This document shows positions 31,913-42,390 of a stretch of 64,000 nt of DNA, in pieces; position 1 is the stretch's first letter, and the number at the start of each line of letters is the position of its first letter. A program made the translations under genes and the position numbers. The notes below the pieces were generated by a model. It was not told where the DNA came from. It saw nothing but the letters and a program-made list of their open reading frames with translations, and made no database searches. Origin of the DNA: Paroedura picta (taxonomy: Eukaryota; Chordata; Lepidosauria; Squamata; Gekkonidae); NCBI RefSeq assembly GCF_049243985.1, contig NC_135371.1, forward strand, positions 4,241,501 to 4,305,500, read 5' to 3'.

Positions 31913-32715
31913 AGATTATTAGCTGCAAAAGTCCCACCCCCGGTCAGTCTACCCTGAAGCAGAAGAGGGAAGGCCCAGAGGTTGGTGGAGGAAAATGGCT
32001 CATTCCTTGGGAGGCCCAAGCCAGGGGGGAGCCCCAGTGCAGCAACAAGAACCCTTGAAATTCTACCAGTTCCAGCTGGGCCATCCTCTTTGCCTGGGTC
32101 CCTGGGCTCTGTTTGGTAGGACGGGCTCTGTTCTGACTGCCCTTTCAGAAGGGCCCTGGCGAGGATTCTATTTCCTTGAATGTTGCTTATGTGCAAAGCC
32201 AGTATGACCTCGCTCAACACCTAGTTGCGAAATTTTAAATTTTGATAATAAATGTTGTTACATTGATAAACTATTCAATGTCTGGAATGTTTAGGATTTT
32301 TTTTTACTTTTGAAGAAATCTCACATCTTGTCAAGCTACAAAGCTGCTGTCATCTATTCAATTTGGGGGGGAATACTAGAAAAGGTTACCCTTTGGCATG
32401 AGATTTATGTGCGCTTTTAAAAACCGAGTAGATCCACGAGGATCCCAATAGATCTGGATTTTCCTTATTTTCTGCAGGGGGGAAGGGACAGAGCAACATT
32501 CGGCTTCTCCAGGGAAGGGGGGGGGGGATGCTCTGAAGCCCCAGGAAAGGAAGAGGGGGGTAGCTCTGGCGGGGACTCCTTTCTCGGCCTCCCCGCGACC
32601 CCCGTGGCGGAGGGGCCCGTTTTCTCTGCCTCCCTCCCTCGTGGCCTCTGCAAGGACCGGGATCCAACCCCTCCCCCTCCAGACTGCGACCCCCATTAGC
32701 CCCCCCCGGCCTTAC

Positions 32716-32950
32716 TTCCGAGTAGACCTCCCGGGCTCCGGCCGCTCCTCCTTCCCCTGCAGCCCTCCCCTCCCCCACAGGAAACGAGCCCTCTCCCCGC
32801 CTCTCTAGCCCCGGACTCGGTCTCCTTAACCCTCTCGGGCCTGCAGGAAAAAGTTTTCCTGTCCGATCCCCCGAGCCCGCCCGGACGCATTTCAGCCACC
32901 CGGTGCCCACTTCCTCCCGAGCAGCCCCCTTGAGCTCCGTCGCCGGGCAC
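32716..32950 (-). promoter_or_regulatory. U5 CpG promoter and exon 1
   Basis: Minus-strand motif block CCCGAGAGGGTTAAGGAGAC, then GGGGCTAGAGAGGC (about 32805-32848), then 'ggagcccgggaggtctact' and donor CGGAA|GTAAGG at 32716. Near-identical to the U2 promoter. Confidence 0.65.
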
Positions 32951-33011
32951 AGCCCTTTTGAAGCCCGTCCGGTCGGGCTCTGGGGAGGAGAGCTTTTCCC
33001 TTCCCCTGCAG

Positions 33012-33133
33012 CGCCGAGAGGGTTAAAGGCACAGAGACGAGGGCTAGAGCGGCAGCGGCGGATGGCTGAGTTCCTGGTTTGGGGGGGGGGGGACGGGAAA
33101 GAGCGGCCGGACGCCGGCGAGGTTTCCTCGGAA
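33012..33133 (+). promoter_or_regulatory. U6 CpG promoter and exon 1, head-to-head with U5
   Basis: GCCGAGAGGGTTAAAGGCAC and GGGCTAGAGCGGCAGCGGCG on the plus strand, donor CTCGGAA|GTAAGA at 33133. The opposed U5 motif lies about 170 bp away. The CpG-rich block spans roughly 32.55-33.35 kb. Confidence 0.62.
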
Positions 33134-33789
33134 GTAAGACCTTGGGGGGGGGGGGCAAAAGGGCGGGATCCGGATTTGGGGAAATGCAAAGAAGCAACTA
33201 GGGAGAAATCCTGGGCCGGAGCTGCCCCCAAGGGGGTCCCAGGCGAGGGGGGGGGGAGTCTCCAGCCCCATTGCAGCCCCCCCTCCTGCAGGGAGCCTGG
33301 TCCGTCGCTGCCTCCCCCGCCCCGGAAGCCAGCCTGAGTCCAGCGGGAGCCTCCAACGCCCACGAGGTTCAGTTTGGGGGGAGCTTTTGCTGCCCCCCCT
33401 CTTCCAGGTAGGTGGCCGTTTCTCCTATGGTGCAAGAATCGGACTATTAAAGAGCCACGGGTTGCCTTGGGGCCCACCCGGGTGTATTCAGCCAGGCCGG
33501 GGGCCGCAAAAGGCCCGCCTCTGGAAGGGGAACTGGGAAAGGGAACTGGGTCGAGGAGCCGCAGCGGGCAGGCCTCCTGTAGTGAAATGCTGGCTTCAAA
33601 TCCTGTCCCTGAAACTTTGGTCCGGGCTTCTCTTAGTGTAAGAAGGTCGTGCCTGTGTGTGAGGATTTCAGTCCTTTTTAAAATAAGGTGAGCAGATTTT
33701 AACATTGGTAAAGCAGGAGGCCATTGACCGGGGGGGGGGGGGGTTGATTAAAAATTTGGTCTATATGGAGCAACAAAAACTTGCATAGA

Positions 33790-33816
33790 ACACACACACA
33801 CACACACACATATATA
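33790..33816. repeat. (CA)n(TA)n microsatellite
   Basis: A short CA run followed by TA, just upstream of the U6 finger exon. Confidence 0.9.
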
Positions 33817-33937
33817 TTTAATTGCAACATGTAGGGGGAATTTCTGTAAAATAATTAGCATGATGTAAGAAATATACATGTGCTTGTAGTGTGGAACAAA
33901 CTTCTCAAATCTTTCGCAATTTAATCTGCATTTCAGA

Positions 33938-35080
33938 ATGCATACTGGAAGGGACACTCATCAATGCTTTGAGTGTGGAAAGAGCTACATGTGCAGATCA
34001 AAACTCCTTGAACACCAAAGAATCCACACAGGTGAAAAACCTTTTGAATGCTCCATGTGTGGAAAGAAATTCAGTCATAGTGGCAATCTTCAAATACATC
34101 AAAGAACCCACACAGGGGAGAAACCTTTTGAATGCTCTGAGTGTGGGGGGAAATTCAGTCGGAGTGACAGTCTTAAGTTGCATCAAAGAACCCACACAGG
34201 GGAGAAACCTTTTGAATGCTCAGAATGCGGAAAGAAATTCAGGCAGAGTAGCCATCTTCAACTGCATCAAAGTATCCACACAGGAGAGAAACCTTTTCCG
34301 TGTTTAAAGTGTGGAAAGAGATTCAGTGAAAACTACCTTCTTCAAAACCATCAAAGAACCCATACAGGGGAGAAACCTTTTCAGTGCTCAGTGTGCGGAA
34401 AGAAATTCAGTCAGAGTAGCCATCTTCAGCAGCATCAAATAAACCACACAGGCGAGAAACCTTTTGAATGCTCAGAGTGTGGAAAGAAATTCAAGTTGAG
34501 TGGAAATCTTCAGAAACATCAGAGAACCCACACGGGGGAGAAACCCTTTGAATGTTCAGAATGTGGAAAGAAATTTAATCAGAGTGGCAATCTTCAACAA
34601 CATCAAATAACTCACACAGGAGAGAAGCCTTTCAAGTGCTCAATCTGTGGAAAGAAATTCAACTTGACTGGCAATCTTCAGCGGCATCAAAGAACCCACA
34701 CAGGGGAGAAACCTTTTGAGTGCTCCGTGTGTGGAAAGAAATTCAAGACTAGTGGCATTCTTCAGAAGCATCAAAGAAACCATACGGACGAGAAACCTTT
34801 TGAATGCTCAGTGTGCGGAAAGAAATTCAAGTCAAGTGATAATCTTCAACGTCATGAAAGAATCCACACAGGGGAGAAACCTTTTGAGTGCTCAGCGTGT
34901 GGAAAGAGATTCAATGAAAGTGGTTATCTTCAGCTGCATGAAAGAACACACACAGGAGAGAAACCTTTTGAATGTTCAGAATGTGGAAAGAGGTTCAGTC
35001 AGAGTGGTAACCTTTACCGGCATCAAGGAATCCACACAAGGGAGAAACCAACACATTCATTCTGGAGGCAAACCTTTTGA
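33938..35080 (+). CDS. U6 C2H2 zinc-finger protein, 13 fingers, no SCAN or KRAB
   Basis: 380 codons from the ATG at 33938. Homology to the other finger exons extends left to about 33840, but there the first finger carries a stop (the CLECG of its relatives reads C-L-stop-C-G), so translation must start later and the acidic leader is gone. Thirteen fingers follow with intact ligands; helices include [42 protein letters not shown] and QSGNLQQ. Many fingers read xSGNLxx, which suggests repeats in the target. The exon lies only about 700 bp from a CpG promoter, with no SCAN, linker or KRAB exon between, so this gene would bind DNA without a known effector domain. The C-terminus [14 protein letters not shown] departs from the finger pattern through a deletion. 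Confidence 0.85.
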   Translation: MHTGRDTHQCFECGKSYMCRSKLLEHQRIHTGEKPFECSMCGKKFSHSGNLQIHQRTHTGEKPFECSECGGKFSRSDSLKLHQRTHTGEKPFECSECGKKFRQSSHLQLHQSIHTGEKPFPCLKCGKRFSENYLLQNHQRTHTGEKPFQCSVCGKKFSQSSHLQQHQINHTGEKPFECSECGKKFKLSGNLQKHQRTHTGEKPFECSECGKKFNQSGNLQQHQITHTGEKPFKCSICGKKFNLTGNLQRHQRTHTGEKPFECSVCGKKFKTSGILQKHQRNHTDEKPFECSVCGKKFKSSDNLQRHERIHTGEKPFECSACGKRFNESGYLQLHERTHTGEKPFECSECGKRFSQSGNLYRHQGIHTREKPTHSFWRQTF

Positions 35081-35250
35081 ACGCTCACAGTTTAGGAAGA
35101 CCCTTCACTTAGATATTTCACTTTAAACAACATCAAATAATCTTTGTGATTCATAACAGTATTGTTTGCCATTATGTGACAAGAGACAACCTTGTTTTTT
35201 ATACCTTAAAGCCAACCACAGTCTCCTCAAAGTATCAAAATAATATAAAT
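35081..35250 (+). pseudogene. U6 decayed terminal finger and 3' flank
   Basis: 'ttttgaacgctcacagttta' and 'ctttaaacaacatcaaataatc' are remnants of the last finger, followed by the block 'ttatgtgacaagagacaacc' shared with U7 (43.86 kb) and U8 (54.21 kb). Confidence 0.65.
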
Positions 35251-36068
35251 GCTTAGAAAGGATTTATGATTAAAGCAAGATTTCTCAATCAAGGTTTTGT
35301 GACCACCCTGAAAAGGTTATCTGAATGGGATATAGGTATTATATTTTATTTTATTAGGTAATTTATGACCATATTACCTTTATTAGGTAATTTATGACCA
35401 TATATCATCATGTCAACCTGCCCCCCCCCCCCAAATGAGGGCCTTGGTGGAATAATCTCCCAGAGACCATCACGGCCCTGATGGAACTGCCACAGGTCCT
35501 GCAAGACAGTTCCTCTGCAGCCTCCCGCCACTGCTGCCTTGGCCCCTGGTGGCACTTCCATCACTGCCTTGACCCTCAGCAGCACTGCCACCACATTTAC
35601 CCCCTGCTCTTTCTGACAGCACAGCCTGGGCCTCGACCGCCTCCCTGCCTCTTCTGGTGTGCTCCCTGGGGTGGGGCTACAGACATCCATGCCCAATTCC
35701 ATCCCAGGGGGTTCTCCAGAAGATGTGTTCCACATTTCAGTAAGGCTTTTGATAAGTTCCACATGTATGCTTGTTGACAAGTTGGTAACATGCACTATGG
35801 ATCTTATTAATGTTAGCTGGATCAATAACAGCTTGACAGATCAGCCAAAAGGTTAATGGTTTGTCATCTTTTTGGGGAGGAGTGACAAGTGGAGTGCCTC
35901 AGGGATCTGTCCTGGGCCCTGTGTTGTTCAACATATTTATACATGATTTGGATTGGATGAAGGAATAATGGAGGTATTTATTAAATTTGCAGATGATACT
36001 AAACTGGGAGGGGTGGCAAACACAGCAGAAGATCAGGGTACAGGATGGAAAACTGAGATACAATGAAT

Positions 36069-36479
36069 GTGATTGTAAAATCAGACTTCTTTATTAGGTA
36101 GCATTGAAGTGGCAACAAACACACTCTTTGTATGCCCTCAGCTCAGGTCCTAAATTGCATTTAGATTGTCAACCCCCCTCTCCCCCACAAGATAATGCTT
36201 TGCCTTGGGTTGCAGATGATCAGCATGGAAACGGTGGGGTCTGGTCATTTATCAGAAAGGTGGTAAGAACAGCCCAGGTGCTGGACTGGCCAGAGGGAAC
36301 ATAAATTACAAAGGGTGTGGAATGCAAGGAGCCCAGCAATGGGGCAAGAAAACTGACCAGGGGGTGTGAGCTGCATGTGAGATTCCCAAGATGAAATGGC
36401 TGCCAGCCTACCCTTAAACAATAGGGGTTGGAACAGTACAACAAACATTGCAACATGGTATCCATCCGAGAGGCCAGGC
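36069..36479 (-). mobile_element. Possible solo-LTR-like insertion in the CR1
   Basis: On the minus strand the insert begins TG and ends CA, and carries an AATAAA signal about 25 bp before its end, the layout of a retroviral-type LTR. No target duplication could be shown and no internal region is present. A fossil if real; the family is unknown. Confidence 0.35.
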
Positions 36480-36624
36480 ATCAAATCAAAATAAAATCAA
36501 ACAGAATCACATTAAACACGGCACGTTTAGTAGACCAAACACTGAATTTGTCGGTAGTGTGAATTGGCGGTTAAAAAGACAAATGGGATTATGGTCTGTA
36601 TTAAAAGGAGTATAGCGTCTAGAT

Positions 36625-36760
36625 CAGGGGTAGTCAACCTATAGTCCTCCAGATGTCCATGGACTACAATTCCAATGAGCCCCTGCCAGCAAACGCTGGC
36701 AGGGACTCACGGGAATTGTAGTCCATGGACATCTGGAGGACCACAGGTTGACTACCCCTG
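36625..36760. mobile_element. Palindromic hAT MITE, 136 bp, inside the CR1
   Basis: Flanked by perfect GTCTAGAT (36617-36624, 36761-36768). It interrupts the CR1 reverse transcriptase. Confidence 0.9.
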
Positions 36761-36956
36761 GTCTAGATTATGCAAGGTGATGGTTCTGCTTAATTCTGCT
36801 CAGGTTAGACCTCACTTGGAGTACTGTGTTTATTTTTGGGCAACGCAATTGAAGAAGGATTTAGGCAAACTGGAGCATGTCCTGTGGAGGGCAACGAAGA
36901 TGGTGACCAAGTCATATGAGGAAAGGTTGAGGGAGCTTGGTGCGTTTAGCCTGGAG

Positions 36957-37601
36957 TTGTTGTTGTTGTTGTTATGTGCGAAGTCGTGTCCAACCCATCG
37001 CGACCCCATGGACAATGATCCTCCAGGCCTTCCTGTCCTCTACCATTCCCCGGAGTCCATTTAAGTTTGCACCTACTGCTTCAGTGACTCCATCCATCCA
37101 CCTCATTCTCTGTCGTCCCCTTCTTCTTTTGCCCTCGATCTCTCCCAGCATTAGGCTCTTCTCCAGGGAGTCCTTCCTTCTCATGAGGTGGCCAAAATAT
37201 TTGAGTTTCATCTTCAGGATCTGGCCTTCTAAAGAGCAGTCAGGGCTGATCTCCTCGAGGACTGACCGGTTTGTTCGCCTTGCAGTCCAAGGGACTCGCA
37301 AGAGTCTTCTCCAGCACCAGAGTTCAAAAGCCTCAATTCTTTGACGCTCGGCCTTCCTTATGGTCCAACTTTCGCAGCCATACATTGCAACTGGGAAGAC
37401 CATAGCCTTGACTAAACGCACTTTTGTTGGCAGGGTAATGTCTCTGCTTTTTAGGATGCTGTCTAGATTTGCCATAGCTTTCCTCCCCAGGAGCAAGCGT
37501 CTTTTAATTTCTTTGCTGCAGTCCCCATCTGCAGTGATCTTGGAGCCCAGGAAAATAAAATCTGTCACTATCTCCATTTCTTCCCCTTCTATTTGCCAGG
37601 A
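36957..37601 (-). mobile_element. BovB (RTE) LINE 3' part, inside the CR1
   Basis: The minus strand encodes FLGSKITADGDCSKEIKRRL, then YGCESWTIRKAERQRIEAFE, then WCWRRLLRVPWTARRTN, then RRRGRQRMRWMDGVTEAVGA: BovB ORF2 C-terminus without a stop for about 200 codons. 5' truncated. The 11-bp duplication TTAGCCTGGAG flanks it (36946-36956, 37602-37612). The open frame and clean duplication make it one of the younger insertions. Confidence 0.92.
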
Positions 37602-38099
37602 TTAGCCTGGAGAGAACATGACTAAAAGGTAATACGATAGCCATCTTCAAGTACTTGAAAAGCTATCATATCAAGGATGGAGCAGAGTTGTTTTCTGTTG
37701 CCCCAGAGGGTCTGATTTGGAGCATGCCAGAAAATTATTTGGGAGATCAAATGAAGGGCAGTGCCTATTATACAAAGATATGTCTAAAGCTGAACTAGTC
37801 ACTGAACTTAGGCAGATTTTGAGTGGATGGGCAGGAAGGGTTGTGTCATACCCAGGGAAATGCTGCTTGCCACTTTGGGTTTGGGAATCCAATTTCCTCC
37901 AGGCCTGACTGGCCAGGGATTCTGTTTGGTTTTTTTTGGGAGGCGGGGGAATCATTGTGGCGTCAAATAGAGGTCACTGTGGGTTGGCAGGTAGTTGTGA
38001 GCTTCCTGCATTGTGTATAGAGTTGGACTAGATGACCCAGGAGATCCCTTCCAACTCTATGATTGTATCATGTCAATAAACAAAATTATTACAAAAGGG

Positions 38100-39000
38100 A
38101 GCTACTGGAATCTGGTTGCTATAAATGAATCAAAGGTAGAATTGGGAAGCACAGAAGGACAAAGCCTGCTGAGGAAAAATCAGTATGGCTTCTTCAAAGG
38201 GAAGTCCAGTTCTGGTCATTGTACACGTTTGTGCATGCACAACCCTCCCTCTCCTCTAAGTTATCTTTTCCAACAGGAGAGCTGGGGAAGGAGCAGTCTG
38301 CGTCAATAAATGGCAGCTCATTTATAGCTTGGGCAGTTCTCAAGGAAAGAAACAACCATTTTACAGTCACCAGGTCACCGGAATCATACCAGCCATAAAC
38401 CTGATAACATTTGCAGCATGGGGTGCCTCAGGGGTGCTTGGGTGCTTCCATGGGTGCTTCCATTCTCCAAATGCCCAATATCCTATTTGATCTCAGGGCC
38501 CTTATTACAGTATATTAGAATTTGGAGAATATAGCCTCTGTATGCTGCTTTAAAGGAGGTGATTGAAAAGGTTGAAGAAGAGTGAATATTGAGGGAGAAG
38601 CCACTGAGGAAAAGCAAGGAAAATGAGGATTAATATCTGGACCCCGTTCTGGCTTGACCTTCGGATATTTTGGATCAATAAAAACTACAATCAATGGAGA
38701 CAACTGGCTTTGAAGTTTGCTTTGACACTGCTTCAGGTCAGTTTTTCTCCTTTTTGGAATTTTGTGGACTGACTTCCCTTCATTTCTTTGGCCTTTTCTT
38801 TCAAGCAGTGGGGATCACAGTCTTTCAGTGCAACCCTGAACCCCTTTCCTGGGACCAAAAGCCCCACTGTCAACGAGAATAAGGGGAAATCCTTTACATT
38901 GCTTAGGGTCAGGCAGCTTTAGTGGGGCTTTATCCCCCTCCTTCCATTTCCTGCAGTGGGCAATCAGTGGTGGATCCCCCTTGACAAGTTGCTCTCAGTA
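38100..39000. other. Intergenic, nothing recognised
   Basis: No domain, finger or clear repeat was recognised. Confidence 0.4.
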
Positions 39001-39029
39001 TAGCCCCCTTCAGCTGCATGGGTTGTCGC

Positions 39030-39246
39030 CGGGGACAGCCCGACTGAAGTCCGTCCGGTCGGGCTCCGGAGCACTTTTCGCTTTTTCTGCAGCGCTGAGA
39101 GGGTTAAAGTGACAGAGAAGGTGGCTAGAGAGGCGCGGGGGGGGGAACCTCAGCTCTAGAGTGGCGGAAGAGGGAGGGAGGAGGTTGTAAAGATGCCGCT
39201 GCAGGGGAGGGTGTAGCAGCTGGATCCCGGGGAGGGCTACTCGCAA
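39030..39246 (+). promoter_or_regulatory. U7 CpG promoter and exon 1
   Basis: GCTGAGAGGGTTAAAGTGAC and GGTGGCTAGAGAGGCGCGG (39093-39138), 'ctctagagtggcggaagag', donor CTCGCAA|GTAAGC at 39246. Confidence 0.62.
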
Positions 39247-39518
39247 GTAAGCCATGGGGGCATTTATAAGGGTTGCACTCCTAGCAGGGAGGGAGGCATG
39301 CATGTGTGTTTGTGGGGGGGGGAGTGGTTGGTGTTTAGTCATTCAAATGCTTTTATAATGTGGCTTGACTTATTTATTTTAATGGGATTAGCAGCCCTTT
39401 GGTGGTCTTCGGGAGGGCAGAAAGGAGATGTAAATGGAAACAGATAAAAATGGCTTCTCAGCCACTGAGGTAGTAGGGAGGCTGAGAAAGGAGCCCCAGC
39501 TGTGAAATCGTCTTATGT

Positions 39519-39583
39519 CAGGGGTAGTCAACCTGTGGTCCTCCAGATGTTCATGGACTACAATTCCCATGAGCCCCTGCCAT
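39519..39583. mobile_element. Half of a palindromic hAT MITE
   Basis: Left arm only (CAGGGGTAGTCAACCTGTGG to CCCCTGCCA). The sequence then jumps to intron 1 sequence that matches 46927 onward, so the break is a duplication or recombination junction. Confidence 0.8.
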
Positions 39584-39981
39584 GGGGGGCTCAGGCCGAG
39601 AAGGGGGGAGGGGGATGCGTCTGTCGCCTTCTCTGGTCTTTGTGTTTATTGGGGTGGGGGGTGGGGGGGCTGGATTTGAATCGGCTTAAAAGCTTTTAAA
39701 ATGTGCTTTTATGGGTGTCTGTCTACTAATGGGGCGGGTGGCCCTTGCTGGGGCAGAAAAGCGGGGTCTGTAAATGATAAAAATTGATAAAGGAGGCTTT
39801 TCAGCCCCGGGGGTCGCAGGGAGGTCCGGAAAGGAATTTCAGGCATGAGCTTAAGGGAGGGTAGTCAACCTGTGGTCCTCCAGATGTCCATGGACTACAA
39901 TTGCCATGAGCAAACGCTGGCAGGGGCTCATGGGAATTGTAGTCCATGGACATCTGGAGGACCACAGGTTGACTACCCCTG
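39584..39981 (+). repeat. Recent segmental duplicate of 46927-47351
   Basis: Apart from a few substitutions and a G-run length difference, the two stretches read the same, including the hAT MITE (39857-39981 against 47217-47351) at the same site. Confidence 0.85.
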
Positions 39982-40186
39982 GCCTAAGCCACGCACTTTG
40001 CCCAGTGTTTGCCCCTCCCTCCATCTGCCATTTCCCTGGGGGTTTGTTCCCACCCACCCCGCACTTCTCCTCCTCCCAGCAGCCCAGCTCACCCACCCCG
40101 ACCCTCCCCTGGGGAAGCTGGAGGCCCTTCTGCATCTCCTCTGCAGCACTGAGCAGGTTGAATGGGCAGAGCTGTTTGCTAGAGAG

Positions 40187-40445
40187 CCAGAATGGTGTAG
40201 CAGGTAAGAGTGGTGGTCTGATTTGGAGAACTGGGTTTGATTCCTCACGCCTTCTTCACTGGCAGCCAGCTGGCCTAGTCACAGTTCTCTCAGAGCTGTT
40301 CTCACAGAGCAGTTCTCTCAGAGCTCTCTCAGTCCCACCAACCTCACAACATGTCTGTTGTGAGGCAGGTACGGAAAGCTGTTTGTAAGCCGCTTTGCAG
40401 CTCTTTCAGTCAGTAGAAAGCAAGGTATCAAAAAACACAGCTCTT
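40187..40445 (+). mobile_element. tRNA-derived SINE (family A relative)
   Basis: 'gagagccagaatggtgtagc' head and 'ctggcagccagctgg' body. The same insertion is present at 58486 in U9, next to a decayed promoter-motif copy ('gcactgagcaggttgaatg'). Confidence 0.7.
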
Positions 40446-40733
40446 CTCTGTCCTTTCTCCTCTGAAGAAAAGTCGATCCCCTGACATTTTAAGAACTCCC
40501 AAGTATCTTCAAAAGTATTTTTTTTAACTCCTTCAAATCCAGTGCCAGATGACATGGGATCCATCACCACTGAGGTTGTGGAACAACAAGCCCTACAAAC
40601 ATGCATCGGAGGTGTAGCTCCTCATGAATATCTCTGTTTATTACGTGAAAATTACCTGGCTTGATAGCAGTGCCTGTGAAAGGGACTTAGGAATTCTGGT
40701 GGACCAATAAGTTGAATATGAGGCACACATTAG

Positions 40734-41120
40734 GAAGCGTGGCCTTCTTGGGTAGGTTCACATTTTCCATATGATACAAACTACTGAACAAACAATATGT
40801 TGTTCTGATGACCACCCTGGTCCACTCAGCCCAGCTGGGGGCCCCTGGAGTTGATGTGGCAGTGAAAGCAGAGTTCAGCATGGCTGGGCAGAAGGACCCT
40901 GACCAGGGTAACCGAGGGCAGTTGGGACCCTCATCTATGCTAAAAAGGGCATCATAGCCTGAGACCAAGATGGGATTGAGAGTTCCTCAAAAAGACTGTG
41001 GAAGGGGACAGATCCTAATTTCTCATTTGCCAACCTTCCCCAGACAGTAATCTGGAAAGGATATGTCCCCCCCCCCTATAATGTTTGGGATAGTGGGCTT
41101 TGGCCCTGAATCTGTTTCCA
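40734..41120 (+). pseudogene. U7 remnant: last bases of KRAB-A plus its following intron
   Basis: 'agcgtggccttcttg|ggtagg' is the end of a KRAB-A exon with its donor. The rest of the exon is replaced by a CR1 piece ('ggaattctggtggaccaata'). The intron downstream matches those of U1, U8 and U9. SCAN and both linker exons are absent. Confidence 0.7.
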
Positions 41121-41136
41121 CCCTTCTGGAATAATT

Positions 41137-42076
41137 ATTCATAGAATCATAGAATCATAGAATCATAGAGTTGGAAGGGGCCATACAGGCCATCTAGTCC
41201 AACCCCCTGCTCAACGCAGGATTAGCCCTAAGCATCCTAAAGCATCCAAGAAAAGTGTGTATCCAACCTTTGCTTGAAGACTTCCAGTGAGGGGGAGCTC
41301 ACCACCTCCTTAGGCAGCCTATTCCACTGCTGAACTACTCTGACTGTGAAAAACTTTTTCCTGATATCTAGCCTATATCGTTGTACTTGAAGTTTAAACC
41401 CATTACTGCGTGTCCTCTCCTCTGCAGCCAGCAGAAACAGCATCCTGCCCTCCTCCAAGTGACAACCTTTCAAATACTTAAAGAGGGCTATCATGTCCCC
41501 TCTCAACCTCCTTTTCTCCAGGCTGAACATTCCCAAGTCCCTCAACCTATCTTCATAGGGCTTGGTCCCTTGGCCCCAGATCATCTTCGTCGCTCTCCTC
41601 TGTACCCTTTCAATTTTATCGATGTCCTTCTTGAAGTGAGGCTTCCAGAACTGCACACAGTACTCCAGGTGTGGTCTGACCAGTGCCATATACAATGGGA
41701 CTATGACATCTTGTGATTTTGATGTGATGCCTCTGTTGATACAGCCCAAAATGGCATTTGCCTTTTTTACTGCTGCATCACACTGCCAGCTCATGTTTAG
41801 TTTATAATCCACAAGTACCCCAAGGTCTCGTTCACACACAGTGCTACCTAGAAGCGTATCCCCCATCCAGTAGGCATGCTTTTCATTTTTCTGACCCAGA
41901 TGCAGAACTTTACACTTATCTTTATTAAATTGCATCTTGTTCTCATTTGCCCATTTTTCCATTGTGTTCAGATCTCGTTGAACTCTGTCTTTCCATTCCT
42001 CTTTCCATGTAAGCAGTGAGGGCAAACCAAGCCTCTGTGATGCAGCAGACTTTAATAGACTTGGCAAGTGACCATT
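41137..42076 (-). mobile_element. CR1 LINE, 3' part with long open frame
   Basis: The minus strand encodes about 280 codons of CR1 ORF2: DLNTMEKWANENKMQFNKDK, then [20 protein letters not shown], then RLRDLGMFSLEKRRLRGDMI, then the 3' UTR and the (ATGATTCT)n tail. 5' truncated. ATTATTCAT appears at both ends (41129-41137 and 42073-42081) and may be the target duplication. Relatively young. Confidence 0.9.
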
Positions 42077-42077
42077 A

Positions 42078-42262
42078 TTCATAGAATCATAGAGTTGGAA
42101 GGGGCCATACAGGCCATCTAGTCCAACCCCCTGCTCAACGCAGGATCAGCCCAGAGCACCCTAAAGCATCAAAGAAAAGTGTGTCTCCAACCTTTGCTTG
42201 AAGACTGCCAGTGAGGGGGAGCTCACCACCTCCTTAGGCAGCCTATTCCACTGCTTGTACAC
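42078..42262 (-). mobile_element. Second CR1 3' end
   Basis: Same 3' UTR as 41137-41330 in the same direction, truncated after about 180 bp. Together the two occupy the place where the U7 123-nt exon would be. Confidence 0.85.
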
Positions 42263-42390
42263 TATTCCACTTATTGTATACTTCAATAAAGGGCAAAAAG
42301 AAACCACTAAAACATTATGAATGTGAATTCACATGCGGATAAGACCGCTTTGCATAGGAACTAACAGGATCTCGGCCTTTATTCCAGCAG

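Larger units (their letters stand above)
30660..32700 (-). other. U5 first intron
   Basis: Paralogous to the U2 first intron. It holds AT-rich repeat tails (31160-31290), a family A SINE and a GATA microsatellite. No coding exon is seen. Confidence 0.6.
35725..38066 (+). mobile_element. CR1 LINE, broken by three later insertions
   Basis: The CR1 reverse transcriptase pieces [20 protein letters not shown] (35884), FADDTKLGG (35990), then [11 protein letters not shown] (36810), then the 3' end 'gttggactagatgacccagg' at 38024. It is interrupted by 36069-36479, 36625-36760 and 36957-37601. Several frameshifts; old. The gaps mark later arrivals. Confidence 0.8.

Noticed and set aside
36104-36304. 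Protein gene in the insert at 36.07-36.48 kb
   Set aside because: Short frame in a non-coding insertion inside a CR1; no domain.
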